The notes beneath the pieces were generated by a model. The model was not told where the DNA came from. It was given only the letters and a program-made list of their open reading frames with translations, and did not search any database. From the NCBI GenBank assembly GCA_910585655.1, contig CAJUFW010000013.1, forward strand, positions 1 through 21,336: a DNA stretch of 21,336 nt. The letters are read 5' to 3'. The position numbers were made by a program, and so were the translations under genes. Positions 1 through 6,598 of this stretch are shown piece by piece (position 1 is the stretch's first letter; each line of letters starts with the position of its first letter). The DNA is from an uncultured Lachnospiraceae bacterium (GTDB taxonomy: Bacteria > Bacillota_A > Clostridia > Lachnospirales > Lachnospiraceae).

Positions 1-238
1 CTTCTGCCTCCTTTGGCATATCCGTTTCCTGAAGTTTAAAAAACGACTCCACCACTTTTTCTAACAAATCATCTTTCACCATACCGTCCATATAATAAAG
101 TATGGCAGAACGCCCGCCCATCTGAATCCGTCGGATAATGATATCAAAATTTTCCGTCGGGCAAAGAATCTGTGCCAAGATTTGCTCGTTTTGGTTTAAT
201 TCGGATGTGATGACTTCTGTTTTCCCGTTTCCGCTCAT
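1..238 (-). CDS. Spore germination protein, GerA/SpoVAF family (5' part, runs off left edge)
   Basis: The start codon and about 79 N-terminal residues are present; the rest lies outside the window. The translation begins MSGNGKTEVITSELNQ and contains FDIIIRRIQMGG followed by YYMDGMVKDDLLEKVVE. This matches the conserved N-terminal cytoplasmic region of GerA-type germinant receptor A-subunits, and more specifically SpoVAF-like proteins (the pattern 'FD-I-R-GGR-A-Y-DG-KD'). Such proteins are membrane components of the spore inner membrane used in germination. The start is supported by an AGGAGG site about 8 bases upstream of the ATG. The membrane-spanning part cannot be judged because it is cut off. 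The 108 bases upstream contain two direct CTATACCA repeats (306-313 and 317-324) but no convincing sigma-G promoter. Assignment to GerA/SpoVAF rests on recognising this short motif; the choice between a GerA-type A subunit and SpoVAF is not settled. Confidence 0.7.
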   Translation of the reverse strand, partial: MSGNGKTEVITSELNQNEQILAQILCPTENFDIIIRRIQMGGRSAILYYMDGMVKDDLLEKVVESFFKLQETDMPKEAE

Positions 239-346
239 AAACAGCCTCCTATTTTTTACAGCCGCAAATTTTTTATAAGGCTAGTGTCACCGAAAGGAAG
301 CTAAACTATACCAAACCTATACCATTATCCATAAATAAGGCTCTCT

Positions 347-1312
347 TTATTTCCTCCTTTTCCTTCCCATTATCAGCAAGCCCGTTCCTGCCATAAGGCA
401 TAAAACCGCTGTCAACAAGTTGATATTGGCATTGAGCGTCTCACTATTGTTCCATACAAACAAATTTATGTTTTCCCACCATCCTTTCCAGACTCCTTCC
501 AGAATCCAATGCACTATCGTGTTCATTTGAGAAAGAAAGATTCCCCCAAGAATACAGCAAATCCCTGCCCGGATCAGTTTATCTAAAGTCATATACCGGA
601 GAATTCCAAACAATACCCATACAAAAGCCGCTGATGTTGTCGTAATCCACAGCGCCGGTCTCCAATAAGACGCCAAACCGACGTATGCCCCACATACCAA
701 AATCAGCGCATAAAGCAGCACCGTATCTGTCAGCATGACTAACAGCCCTTTATTTCTGGCTGCCACTCCTTCTAACGGTATTTCATAAATAATAACAGGC
801 AGGAAAAGCACCGACAGACCAAATAGTACCGCTATCGCCGCCAGACCAAACCAATGCCCGCCGCTAAACTGATTACAAGTAAACAGCAAAAGAAGTATGC
901 TGCCCGTAAAAGCCAGAAAAGTCCATAACAGCTTCTTTTCTGCTGCCAGAAGCGGAACCAAAATAAGAGAAGCCACGACAGCCATCCCGCTCAAAACAAT
1001 ATAAAACCAATCCAATGTATGAGCAGTCGCCAAATTGACAATCAGACAAATCACCAATGGAACGAGCATGATAGCAGCTATCACCTCTGCCAACCTTTCC
1101 CATACACTTTTTTTATGACGGCGTAGCACCTCCTCCCGCTCCTTAGCCAAATCTACCTCATAAGTATTGCTCTCTAACCTTTTTAGTACCTCCTGACAGG
1201 AACTGCACTCTGCCAAATGCGTCTCGACAATCTGTTTTGTCTCTTCGCTGCAAGCCTTGTCATAATAAAGCGGCATAACATCCTTTATCATCTCACATGG
1301 ATATTTCATCAT
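347..1312 (-). CDS. Anti-sigma factor with N-terminal zf-HC2 domain and multiple membrane segments
   Basis: A 321-residue protein. The N-terminus carries a zinc-binding anti-sigma motif, H32-x3-C36-x2-C39 (HLAECSSC), typical of zf-HC2/ZAS domains that hold ECF sigma factors. From about residue 76 to the end there are roughly eight hydrophobic stretches, ending in a basic tail (GRKRRK). It would therefore sit in the cytoplasmic membrane with the zinc domain inside. The start overlaps the end of the ECF sigma gene by 4 bases, indicating translational coupling and that this is its cognate regulator. Classical anti-sigma factors have one membrane segment; a polytopic membrane domain suggests that the signal is sensed in or at the membrane. 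What signal it senses is not visible. Family level is secure, specificity unknown. Confidence 0.82.
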   Translation of the reverse strand: MMKYPCEMIKDVMPLYYDKACSEETKQIVETHLAECSSCQEVLKRLESNTYEVDLAKEREEVLRRHKKSVWERLAEVIAAIMLVPLVICLIVNLATAHTLDWFYIVLSGMAVVASLILVPLLAAEKKLLWTFLAFTGSILLLLFTCNQFSGGHWFGLAAIAVLFGLSVLFLPVIIYEIPLEGVAARNKGLLVMLTDTVLLYALILVCGAYVGLASYWRPALWITTTSAAFVWVLFGILRYMTLDKLIRAGICCILGGIFLSQMNTIVHWILEGVWKGWWENINLFVWNNSETLNANINLLTAVLCLMAGTGLLIMGRKRRK

Positions 1313-1812
1313 TTCTCCATCCTTTCCTGAATTTTTAAACGGGCGCGATGATAGGTAACACGAGCCCAGCTTTCCGTTTTGCCAAACAATCTTCCTATCT
1401 TTTGAAACGACAGCTCTCCAAACACCCGAAGCCCAAACACTTCCTTATAAGGCTCCTCCAGCCGATGCAGCACCTGATGAACTTCAAAGGCTGAATCCTC
1501 TTCAATCAAGGCTTCCTCCAGCCCTTTTTTATCTGCCTGCGGCAGCGCCGTAACATCCTCTGCCCAACCAGAATCCCCACGCATGTTCTTCTGCCTGCGA
1601 AGTTCTTCCAAAAACAGGTTCTTGGCAATCGCGCACAGCCAGGTCCATTCACTGGATTTTCCCTCATAAGGCTTTTTTGCCGTCAAGACCTTAACAAAGG
1701 TTTTCTGCGTCAGTTCCTCCGCCAGCTCTTTGTCCTTTGACATCGCCATTAAAAAGGAATACACCTGCATATAATAGGTCTGATAAAGCTGCTCAAAATC
1801 AGCCGTTCCCAC
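1309..1812 (-). CDS. ECF-type RNA polymerase sigma factor (sigma-70 family)
   Basis: A 167-residue two-domain sigma factor. Region 2 spans roughly residues 5-72 (FEQLYQTYYMQVYSFLMAM, then AEELTQKTFVKV and WLCAIAKNLFLEELRRQK). Region 4 spans roughly residues 112-165 with a helix-turn-helix (FGELSFQKIGRLFGKTESWA). There is no region 1.1 or 3, as expected for group 4 (ECF) sigma factors. The first codon is GTG; an AGGAGGG sequence at 1818-1824 supports it, and the ATG five bases further upstream is out of frame. It is followed by an overlapping zf-HC2 membrane anti-sigma gene, the standard ECF pair. Upstream there are short direct and inverted repeats that could be the autoregulated control region. 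The target regulon cannot be read from this window. Confidence 0.88.
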   Translation of the reverse strand: MGTADFEQLYQTYYMQVYSFLMAMSKDKELAEELTQKTFVKVLTAKKPYEGKSSEWTWLCAIAKNLFLEELRRQKNMRGDSGWAEDVTALPQADKKGLEEALIEEDSAFEVHQVLHRLEEPYKEVFGLRVFGELSFQKIGRLFGKTESWARVTYHRARLKIQERMEK

Positions 1813-1844
1813 CTCATCCCTCCTCTCCCTTTTTCCTGCAACTA

Positions 1845-1923
1845 TCTATGACTGTTATTATAATACAAAATAAAACGATTGTGGTATAGGACAGATTTGT
1901 CATAGAATGTTTGTTATAGATTA
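1845..1923. promoter_or_regulatory. Repeat cluster upstream of the ECF sigma gene (putative control region)
   Basis: Upstream of the sigma gene there is a perfect 8-base inverted repeat, TCTATGAC (1845-1852) and GTCATAGA (1899-1906). There is also a tandem 14-base imperfect direct repeat (1896-1909 and 1910-1923, 11 of 14 matches, core TTTGTyATAGA). A minus-strand TATAAT at 1857-1862 lies between the inverted-repeat arms but has no clear -35 at 17 bases. The arrangement is consistent with an operator/promoter for the sigma/anti-sigma pair. This is an inference from repeats only. The rest of the 1813-2023 gap shows nothing else recognisable. Confidence 0.3.
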
Positions 1924-2023
1924 GACGCAGAAGAAACAGATTCGTTACAAACTTTTTTGAGTATTTTATAAATTGGTAGAGTTCTTTTGAAAAAAGCCCT
2001 CTTACTACCTTTTACTAAAAAAA

Positions 2024-2071
2024 CAGGGCAGAATCGTCTAAGCGTTACGATTCAACCCTGGTTTTTATTTT
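2024..2071. terminator. Strong bidirectional intrinsic terminator
   Basis: An imperfect hairpin: CAGGG (2024-2028) plus GAATCGT (2031-2037) pairs with ACGATTC (2047-2053) plus CCCTG (2056-2060). On the plus strand it is followed by a T-rich run (2062-2074); on the minus strand it is followed by the complement of the A-run at 2017-2023. It therefore can stop transcription from either side. It closes the decayed accessory patch at 2065-3850 and insulates it from the sigma-factor gene. Confidence 0.75.
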
Positions 2072-2424
2072 TTTACCGCCGTACTCATGCAGACTTTTAA
2101 TTCTAACAGAAAGCTTTGTATATGTTCTGTCAATTTCTGCTCTATTTCCATTTCACACCTTGGCATATCAGTTCCTAAAAATCGAATAGGTAGGGGTCAA
2201 GAGCTGATTCGCCATATCTTCTACTTTGTATTTGTAACTCCAAAATGGTTTTACTCCAACCATTCTCTATTGTTTTACCAGCATACCATATGCGTTCTTC
2301 TTGCGTTTTTAATTTATCCATTAAACTAATATTTGTCTTTATCGACGTTCATTACAACTAAAACTCTCTGTTTCCGAATTTCTTTCTTGATCTCTCCTAT
2401 AAATTGCAAATAACTATCACCCAT
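2065..2424 (-). pseudogene. Degraded DUF1016/YhcG-like (PD-(D/E)xK nuclease family) remnant
   Basis: Read on the minus strand, three fragments in two or more frames line up with the DUF1016 (YhcG) N-terminal half. The first (about 2424-2326) reads SYLQFIGEIKKEIRKQR and resembles the family's opening helix, then stops. The second (about 2325-2173) reads LKTQEERIWYAGKTIENGW and then jumps to DPYLFDF, missing the roughly 30 residues normally between them. The third, shifted by one base at a run of five T, reads EIEQKLTEHIQSFLLELK. The C-terminal nuclease half is absent. Intact members are about 340 residues and are often found beside restriction-modification and defence genes. The open frame extends to about 2460 without a clear start. 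The remaining stretch to 2481 contains only the join to the next gene. Recognition is from conserved family phrases, so a homology search should confirm it easily. Confidence 0.68.
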
Positions 2425-2481
2425 TCTGGAAAGATTCAGAGCAACTGGAAAAATCACTCCTTCTTTATCTTTTTTAATATC

Positions 2482-3707
2482 TTATCCTCTAACACTCCAA
2501 CTTCCATCACGTTTTGAACCAATTCTTTTTATAACCTTTTTATTTTGCAAAGAGATAAATGCTCGCTCTATGGTTCTTTTTGTTACGCCTATCTTTGCAG
2601 CCAATTCGTCAGAAGTATATTCCGAATCTTCTATCAGCAGAGAAATCACTTTCTTTTCAGTTTTATTCAAACCGACATTTTCATTTTTTGATTTATTCAA
2701 AACTTCTTCATCAAAAGGAATTGTGCATCGAATATAGTTATCCTCTATTTCAAAAACTTCTTCTCCATACTTTTTAACAATTGTCGGTATTCCATGTCCT
2801 GTATGCTCCGTTAATCCCATGCTAAAAAAAATTCGCATAAGTGTTATATTTCTTGGTTTACTGATTCCTTCAAAGAATTGTTTTTTTGTCATACCGCTTG
2901 GCAACCCACCATGAGATAAAATTTCCAAACGATTATCAAACATTGAAATTTGTGGTTCGGTAATCATCCAATCATTATGAACCAAAGCGTTCAAAACTGC
3001 TTCATTAACACAATCATAATCAAATAAATAAGTATCCTTTCTTGGTCTAACTGTTGTATCAGAAATACAGATATTTTCTGATTGAAGTCTATTTTTAATT
3101 TTATCATAAGAAGTAATAATACATCTGTATCCATAATCACTTCTTTCAGAAATTGCCAACTTGTCTTTTATTAAAAACTTCACAAATATCAAAGGAATAT
3201 TATTTCTATCTGCTAAAAGATTGTACTCCCCTTTTTGATTTCTCAAATTTAAGTTTACTTCAAAAGTTTTATCATCTAAGTGATAATCTTTTTCGCTGTA
3301 ATAAATTTTCAATTCTTTAAATGTTAAATTCATCTGACTCGCTCTCTTTTTTAACATATATTCCGAATCAATGAATTTACTTTCATATCGAATTTGAATT
3401 TGTTCTGGCAATAAATATGCTTGATTCCTCTTGATACATTAACAACAATCAATGTTTTTCCATCTTCAAATCGAATTTCTGAACTTACTTCATCTTGTGG
3501 ATTTGGTTCAATTTGCGTAGTTATGATATCAGATATTTTCTTAAATGTTTCATCAATTTTGTCAACACCAACAACAGTTCCATCATCCTTAACACCAATG
3601 ACAATTGTTCCACCAGAAGTATTCAAGAACGAAACAATCTCTTTACATATTACATCAGTATATTTTTCTTTCAGCTCCAACATTTCTGATTCAACATACT
3701 TTGGCAT
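2482..3707 (-). pseudogene. Frameshifted AlbA_2 (Schlafen-AAA)/helix-turn-helix protein
   Basis: Two minus-strand open frames are halves of one gene. The upstream half (3707-3351) has the AlbA_2/Schlafen-AAA domain: ESEMLELKEKYTD, SFLNTSGGTIVIGVKDDG and GKTLIVVNVSRGIKHIYC. The downstream half (in frame to 2482) has the GHKL-like C-terminal region (NEAVLNALVHNDW, LSHGGLPSGMT, GLTEHTGHGIPTIVKKYG). It ends in a winged helix-turn-helix (LAAKIGVTKRTIERAFISLQ). The two frames meet near 3411-3424, right after HIYC, where about 20-25 residues expected in intact relatives are missing, so a deletion with frameshift is likelier than a sequencing slip. An AGGTG ribosome site precedes the ATG at 3707. The downstream half (from a Met within it) might still be made as a truncated regulator, but there is no good ribosome site. 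Function of intact proteins is uncertain; they are often transcriptional regulators and sit in accessory or defence regions. Confidence 0.78.
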
Positions 3708-3756
3708 TTCATATCACCTCAATCTGTATCATACACAGGATACCAATAAATGTCAA

Positions 3757-3847
3757 TTATATACCTACATTCAAACCGACATTTTTATTCGCATCTTTAC
3801 TCTCTGTTGAAATCAAATCCAGTTCATCAGTATATAATTCAATATCG
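3757..3847 (-). other. Small open fragment sharing the NVGLN phrase of the AlbA_2 gene
   Basis: On the minus strand a short open stretch without a start codon reads DIELYTDELDLISTESK and then NKNVGLNVGI before a stop. The phrase NVGLN also occurs in the neighbouring broken gene just before its winged helix, and relatives of that gene often repeat it. This may be the tail of a lost second copy or of a related gene. It is too short for a firm call. The 3' end of rlmD follows within ten bases. Confidence 0.25.
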
Positions 3848-3852
3848 ACAGG

Positions 3853-5271
3853 TCATTTAGTTTTGAGTTTGGACAATAAACACACAGTCTCAATCCCTCC
3901 CGTCCACGGAAACATATCTACACAGCACACCCTCTCCACCTTGTATCCTCCCTCCTGTAACATCACCAGATCCCTCGCCAGGCTCGTCGGTTTACAGGAA
4001 ATATACACGATTCGCTCTACTCCATACTCTATTATCTTCCCTAACGCTTTCGGATGCACCCCGTCCCGTGGTGGATCCAATACAATCAAATCTGGCTTTT
4101 CTGCAATTTCATCCAGCTTTTTTAACACGTCCCCCGCTATGAACTCTACGTTCGTCAATCCGTTCCGGGCAGTGTTTTCACGGGCAGCCTCTACGGCTTC
4201 CTCTACGATCTCCACACCAATTACCTTCTTTGCTACAGGAGCTAAAACCTGGGCAATCGTTCCTGTTCCGCTATACAAATCAAAAATCACCTTATCCTTT
4301 GTTTCTCCCACATATTCTCTTGCTTTGGTATAAAGCACCTCCGCGCCCAGGGAATTGGTCTGAAAAAAAGAAAAGGTAGATACTTGAAACTGCAGACCTA
4401 ATAGTTCCTCTGTAAAATATTCCTTACCATATAGCACATTTGTGGCATCTGCCTGGACGACATCTGCCTCCCGGTAGTTTTCAATCTGTAGGATTCCTAC
4501 TATCCGCCCGGAAAGAGGGAGCGAAAGCAATCGTTCTTTCAGCTCTTTTAACCATTTCTCCTGTATTTTAGTATTTTCCTCCTTTGGGTCTAACTGTTCT
4601 GCCCCTGCCGTTACTAGAGCAATCAGCAATTCCCCTGTCCTGGCAGCACGCCGTACCAGCAAATGACGCAAATATCCCTGATGGCTTATCTTATGATAAA
4701 AAGAAATACCTGCTTCCTGAAATAATTCCAGCGTACAGGATAGCACGCTGCAAAAGTCCTTATGAACAATCTGACAATGCTCTGTTGTCACAATATCATA
4801 AAAGCTGTTTTTTCGATGCAGACCCAAGGCTAACGGTCCATCTTTATAGCTATTCCCAAAAGAAAATTCCATTTTGTTTCGATAATTCCAGCAGGTTGGG
4901 CTTGGCTTTATCGCTTCAAATTCATAGTCTTTCTGACAAACGGCATCTAACAATTTCTTTACCTGCGACTGCTTTAGCTCTAGCTGCGTCTCATAAGGCA
5001 GACTTTGATAAACACAGCCGCCGCATTGACCGAAATGAGGGCAAGCCGGACTTGCAGTCTCCAAAGGCGAGGGCTCTACAACCTCTAAAAGCCTGCCTTC
5101 ATACTGCCCGCTTTTCTTTCGTTTTATCGCAAACCTCACCTTCTGCCCTGGCAAAACTCCCTTTACCAGTACCATTCCGTCTTCTGTTCTAACCCGACCC
5201 TTATTTGGAAAATCCACTACTTCTACATAGCCTTCTGCTAGTTCTCCCTTTTTCATATATCCAACCGGCAC
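3853..5271 (-). CDS. rlmD: 23S rRNA (uracil-5-)-methyltransferase, RlmD/RumA family
   Basis: A 472-residue SAM-dependent RNA m5U methyltransferase. Order of domains: N-terminal TRAM/OB RNA-binding domain (about 8-66); an iron-sulfur cluster motif with C77, C83 and C86 (CPHFGQCGGC) and a fourth cysteine in TTEHCQIVH; then a Rossmann SAM domain with FDLYSGTGT, a DPPRDGVHP motif and the catalytic cysteine in YISCKPTSLARD (family norm SCNP). The first codon is GTG; AAGGA seven bases upstream supports it over the internal ATG five codons later. Firmicutes carry several TrmA/RumA-type paralogues (RlmD, RlmCD-like) acting on U1939 and/or U747, so the exact target base is an inference. It stands alone, with divergent yerC upstream and the decayed accessory patch downstream. 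No terminator is obvious immediately after the stop. Confidence 0.88.
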   Translation of the reverse strand: MPVGYMKKGELAEGYVEVVDFPNKGRVRTEDGMVLVKGVLPGQKVRFAIKRKKSGQYEGRLLEVVEPSPLETASPACPHFGQCGGCVYQSLPYETQLELKQSQVKKLLDAVCQKDYEFEAIKPSPTCWNYRNKMEFSFGNSYKDGPLALGLHRKNSFYDIVTTEHCQIVHKDFCSVLSCTLELFQEAGISFYHKISHQGYLRHLLVRRAARTGELLIALVTAGAEQLDPKEENTKIQEKWLKELKERLLSLPLSGRIVGILQIENYREADVVQADATNVLYGKEYFTEELLGLQFQVSTFSFFQTNSLGAEVLYTKAREYVGETKDKVIFDLYSGTGTIAQVLAPVAKKVIGVEIVEEAVEAARENTARNGLTNVEFIAGDVLKKLDEIAEKPDLIVLDPPRDGVHPKALGKIIEYGVERIVYISCKPTSLARDLVMLQEGGYKVERVCCVDMFPWTGGIETVCLLSKLKTK

Positions 5272-5409
5272 AAACCCGTCCTTTTTAACGCGGAGTACCC
5301 TTCTCCCTTCTTTTTTCCATAAAATTATGAACCAAAAATTATTTCATATTATTATCAAATTATTGTACCACATCTGCCTCAGATTTGCAAAACCGAAAAA
5401 CTTCTTTAC

Positions 5410-5438
5410 TTTACCTCTGCATAGTGTTAAAATAGAAT
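5410..5438 (+). promoter_or_regulatory. Putative sigma-A promoter for yerC and the endonuclease gene
   Basis: TTTACC (5410-5415), a 17-base spacer and TAGAAT (5433-5438) lie 30 bases before the yerC ATG. Both hexamers deviate from consensus, so this is a moderate candidate. The remaining part of the 5272-5467 gap is AT-rich; no clear minus-strand promoter for rlmD was identified in it. Confidence 0.4.
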
Positions 5439-5467
5439 AGAATGATACATAAAAGCGAGGTTCCTTT

Positions 5468-5800
5468 ATGAATAACAAAATTAAAACTCCTGCGGTAGAT
5501 TTTTTATTCGACGCGATCTTAAGCCTGAAAAACAGAGAAGAATGTTATACCTTTTTTGAAGATATCTGTACCATCAACGAGCTTCTCTCTCTTTCCCAGC
5601 GCTTTGAAGTAGCCAACATGCTGACCAAGCATAATACTTATTTGGAAATTGCAGAAAAAACCGGCGCTTCCACTGCTACCATCAGCCGGGTAAACCGCTC
5701 TTTAAATTATGGAAACGACGGTTATTCTATGGTTTTCTCTCGTATAGAAGAGGCGGAAGAACAAAAGGATTTAGAAAAATCTAATTATTCAGGGGAATAA
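5468..5800 (+). CDS. yerC: YerC/YecD family TrpR-related DNA-binding protein
   Basis: A 110-residue protein of the Trp-repressor-like YerC family. It is all-helical, with FLFDAILSLKNREECYTFFEDICT at the N-terminus (two pieces: FLFDAILSLKNREEC, then YTFFEDICT), LSLSQRFEVANML in the middle, and a helix-turn-helix at about residues 55-80 (LEIAEKTGASTATISRVNRS). Length and order match the family. No tryptophan-operon genes are nearby; YerC proteins are not known to act as classical tryptophan repressors. The site AGCGAGG lies seven bases before the ATG. The stop is only 15 bases from the start of the restriction endonuclease gene, so the two are probably co-transcribed. This places a foreign gene under a core regulator's promoter. 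Confidence 0.88.
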   Translation: MNNKIKTPAVDFLFDAILSLKNREECYTFFEDICTINELLSLSQRFEVANMLTKHNTYLEIAEKTGASTATISRVNRSLNYGNDGYSMVFSRIEEAEEQKDLEKSNYSGE

Positions 5801-5815
5801 ACAGGAGATAATACA

Positions 5816-6598
5816 ATGAAAAAATTACAAGAAGAATTAGAACGCCTTCTCTATCATTTGGAAGGAAAAGAACACATCCTTAAAACAATGGAAGAAGAGC
5901 CTTCTATTTTCCCTTTTAGCCGAGAAAGTAGAATAATGGCATATCTTTTATCTATCCATGCTATTACCTACGAAAAATATCTACAACTCTTCTATGACTA
6001 TACAAAAAGAAACCAATTTCTTCCTCTATTTGACATGTCTCCCAGATCGTTTGGAGAAACCTGGGGCGAAAAACATGTCTTGGCATTGTTTCCTCAAGTT
6101 CAAAAAGCAACCAAAGAAAATGTGTCCTCTTTTTATCCTAATTTTGATGGTGAATTTGACCTTTGGTGGAATGGTTTACGTATTGAAGTAAAAGCCTGCC
6201 GAGCCAATAGACCTTCAACAAAAAATAATCAAAGTCTTATAAGTCGTGCTTATTTACATCATGAAGCTCTGGAAGCAGGCTTCAAATATCATTTTCAGCA
6301 GTTAAAGCCTTCCTGCTGTGATATATTCCTCTGGATTGGCGTATGCCGAGATGAATTGCTTTATTGGGTTCTCACCAGCACGGAATTAGAACATACAGGA
6401 AAAATGGGTTCCCAGCACCGAACAGAACATACAGGAGTAGAAAATTCCATTGTTTTTGAAGGACAAGTTTTTATGACAGAAGAGGAATTAACCCCCTTTT
6501 TAGTAAAGGAACAAGAAATTTTACAGGTCATCCAGTCTAAGAGGAATGTTTCTCTGGAGAATATAAAAACAAATTCTCCCCTTCCGTCGAAGCCTTAA
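5816..6598 (+). CDS. Putative type II restriction endonuclease, PD-(D/E)xK fold
   Basis: A 260-residue protein with a helical N-terminal part (1-75) and a nuclease core at about 80-180. The candidate active site is D115 (in DGEFDLWWNG) followed nine residues later by E124-V-K126 (RIEVKA), the D-x(n)-ExK arrangement of PD-(D/E)xK nucleases. A conserved-looking E81/E85 helix (GETWGEKH) lies upstream. It should cut DNA at the site protected by the adjacent N6-adenine methyltransferase. AGGAG nine bases before the ATG supports the start. The gene is convergent with that methyltransferase gene and their coding ends overlap by 62 bp. Its AT-rich composition is unlike the core genes. I do not recognise a named enzyme family or cleavage site. 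The call depends on the motif plus the methyltransferase neighbour. Confidence 0.72.
   Translation: MKKLQEELERLLYHLEGKEHILKTMEEEPSIFPFSRESRIMAYLLSIHAITYEKYLQLFYDYTKRNQFLPLFDMSPRSFGETWGEKHVLALFPQVQKATKENVSSFYPNFDGEFDLWWNGLRIEVKACRANRPSTKNNQSLISRAYLHHEALEAGFKYHFQQLKPSCCDIFLWIGVCRDELLYWVLTSTELEHTGKMGSQHRTEHTGVENSIVFEGQVFMTEEELTPFLVKEQEILQVIQSKRNVSLENIKTNSPLPSKP

Noticed and set aside
333..352. Hairpin AAATAA/TTATTT at the end of the anti-sigma gene
   Set aside because: Stem is only A/T pairs and no T-run follows; too weak for a terminator.
2087..2329. Plus-strand open frame over the DUF1016 remnant
   Set aside because: Phe/Tyr/Ser-rich antisense shadow; the minus strand matches known family phrases.
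3390..3430. Programmed ribosomal frameshift in the AlbA_2 gene
   Set aside because: No slippery heptamer or downstream structure at the join, and conserved residues are missing there; a deletion explains it better.
3605..4333. Long plus-strand open frame over the start of the AlbA_2 gene and the 3' half of rlmD
   Set aside because: Low-complexity Ser/Thr/Ile-rich translation with no ribosome site; it is the antisense shadow of rlmD and the broken gene.
4584..5192. Plus-strand open frame inside rlmD
   Set aside because: Antisense shadow of a clear rlmD; no ribosome site, no recognisable domain.
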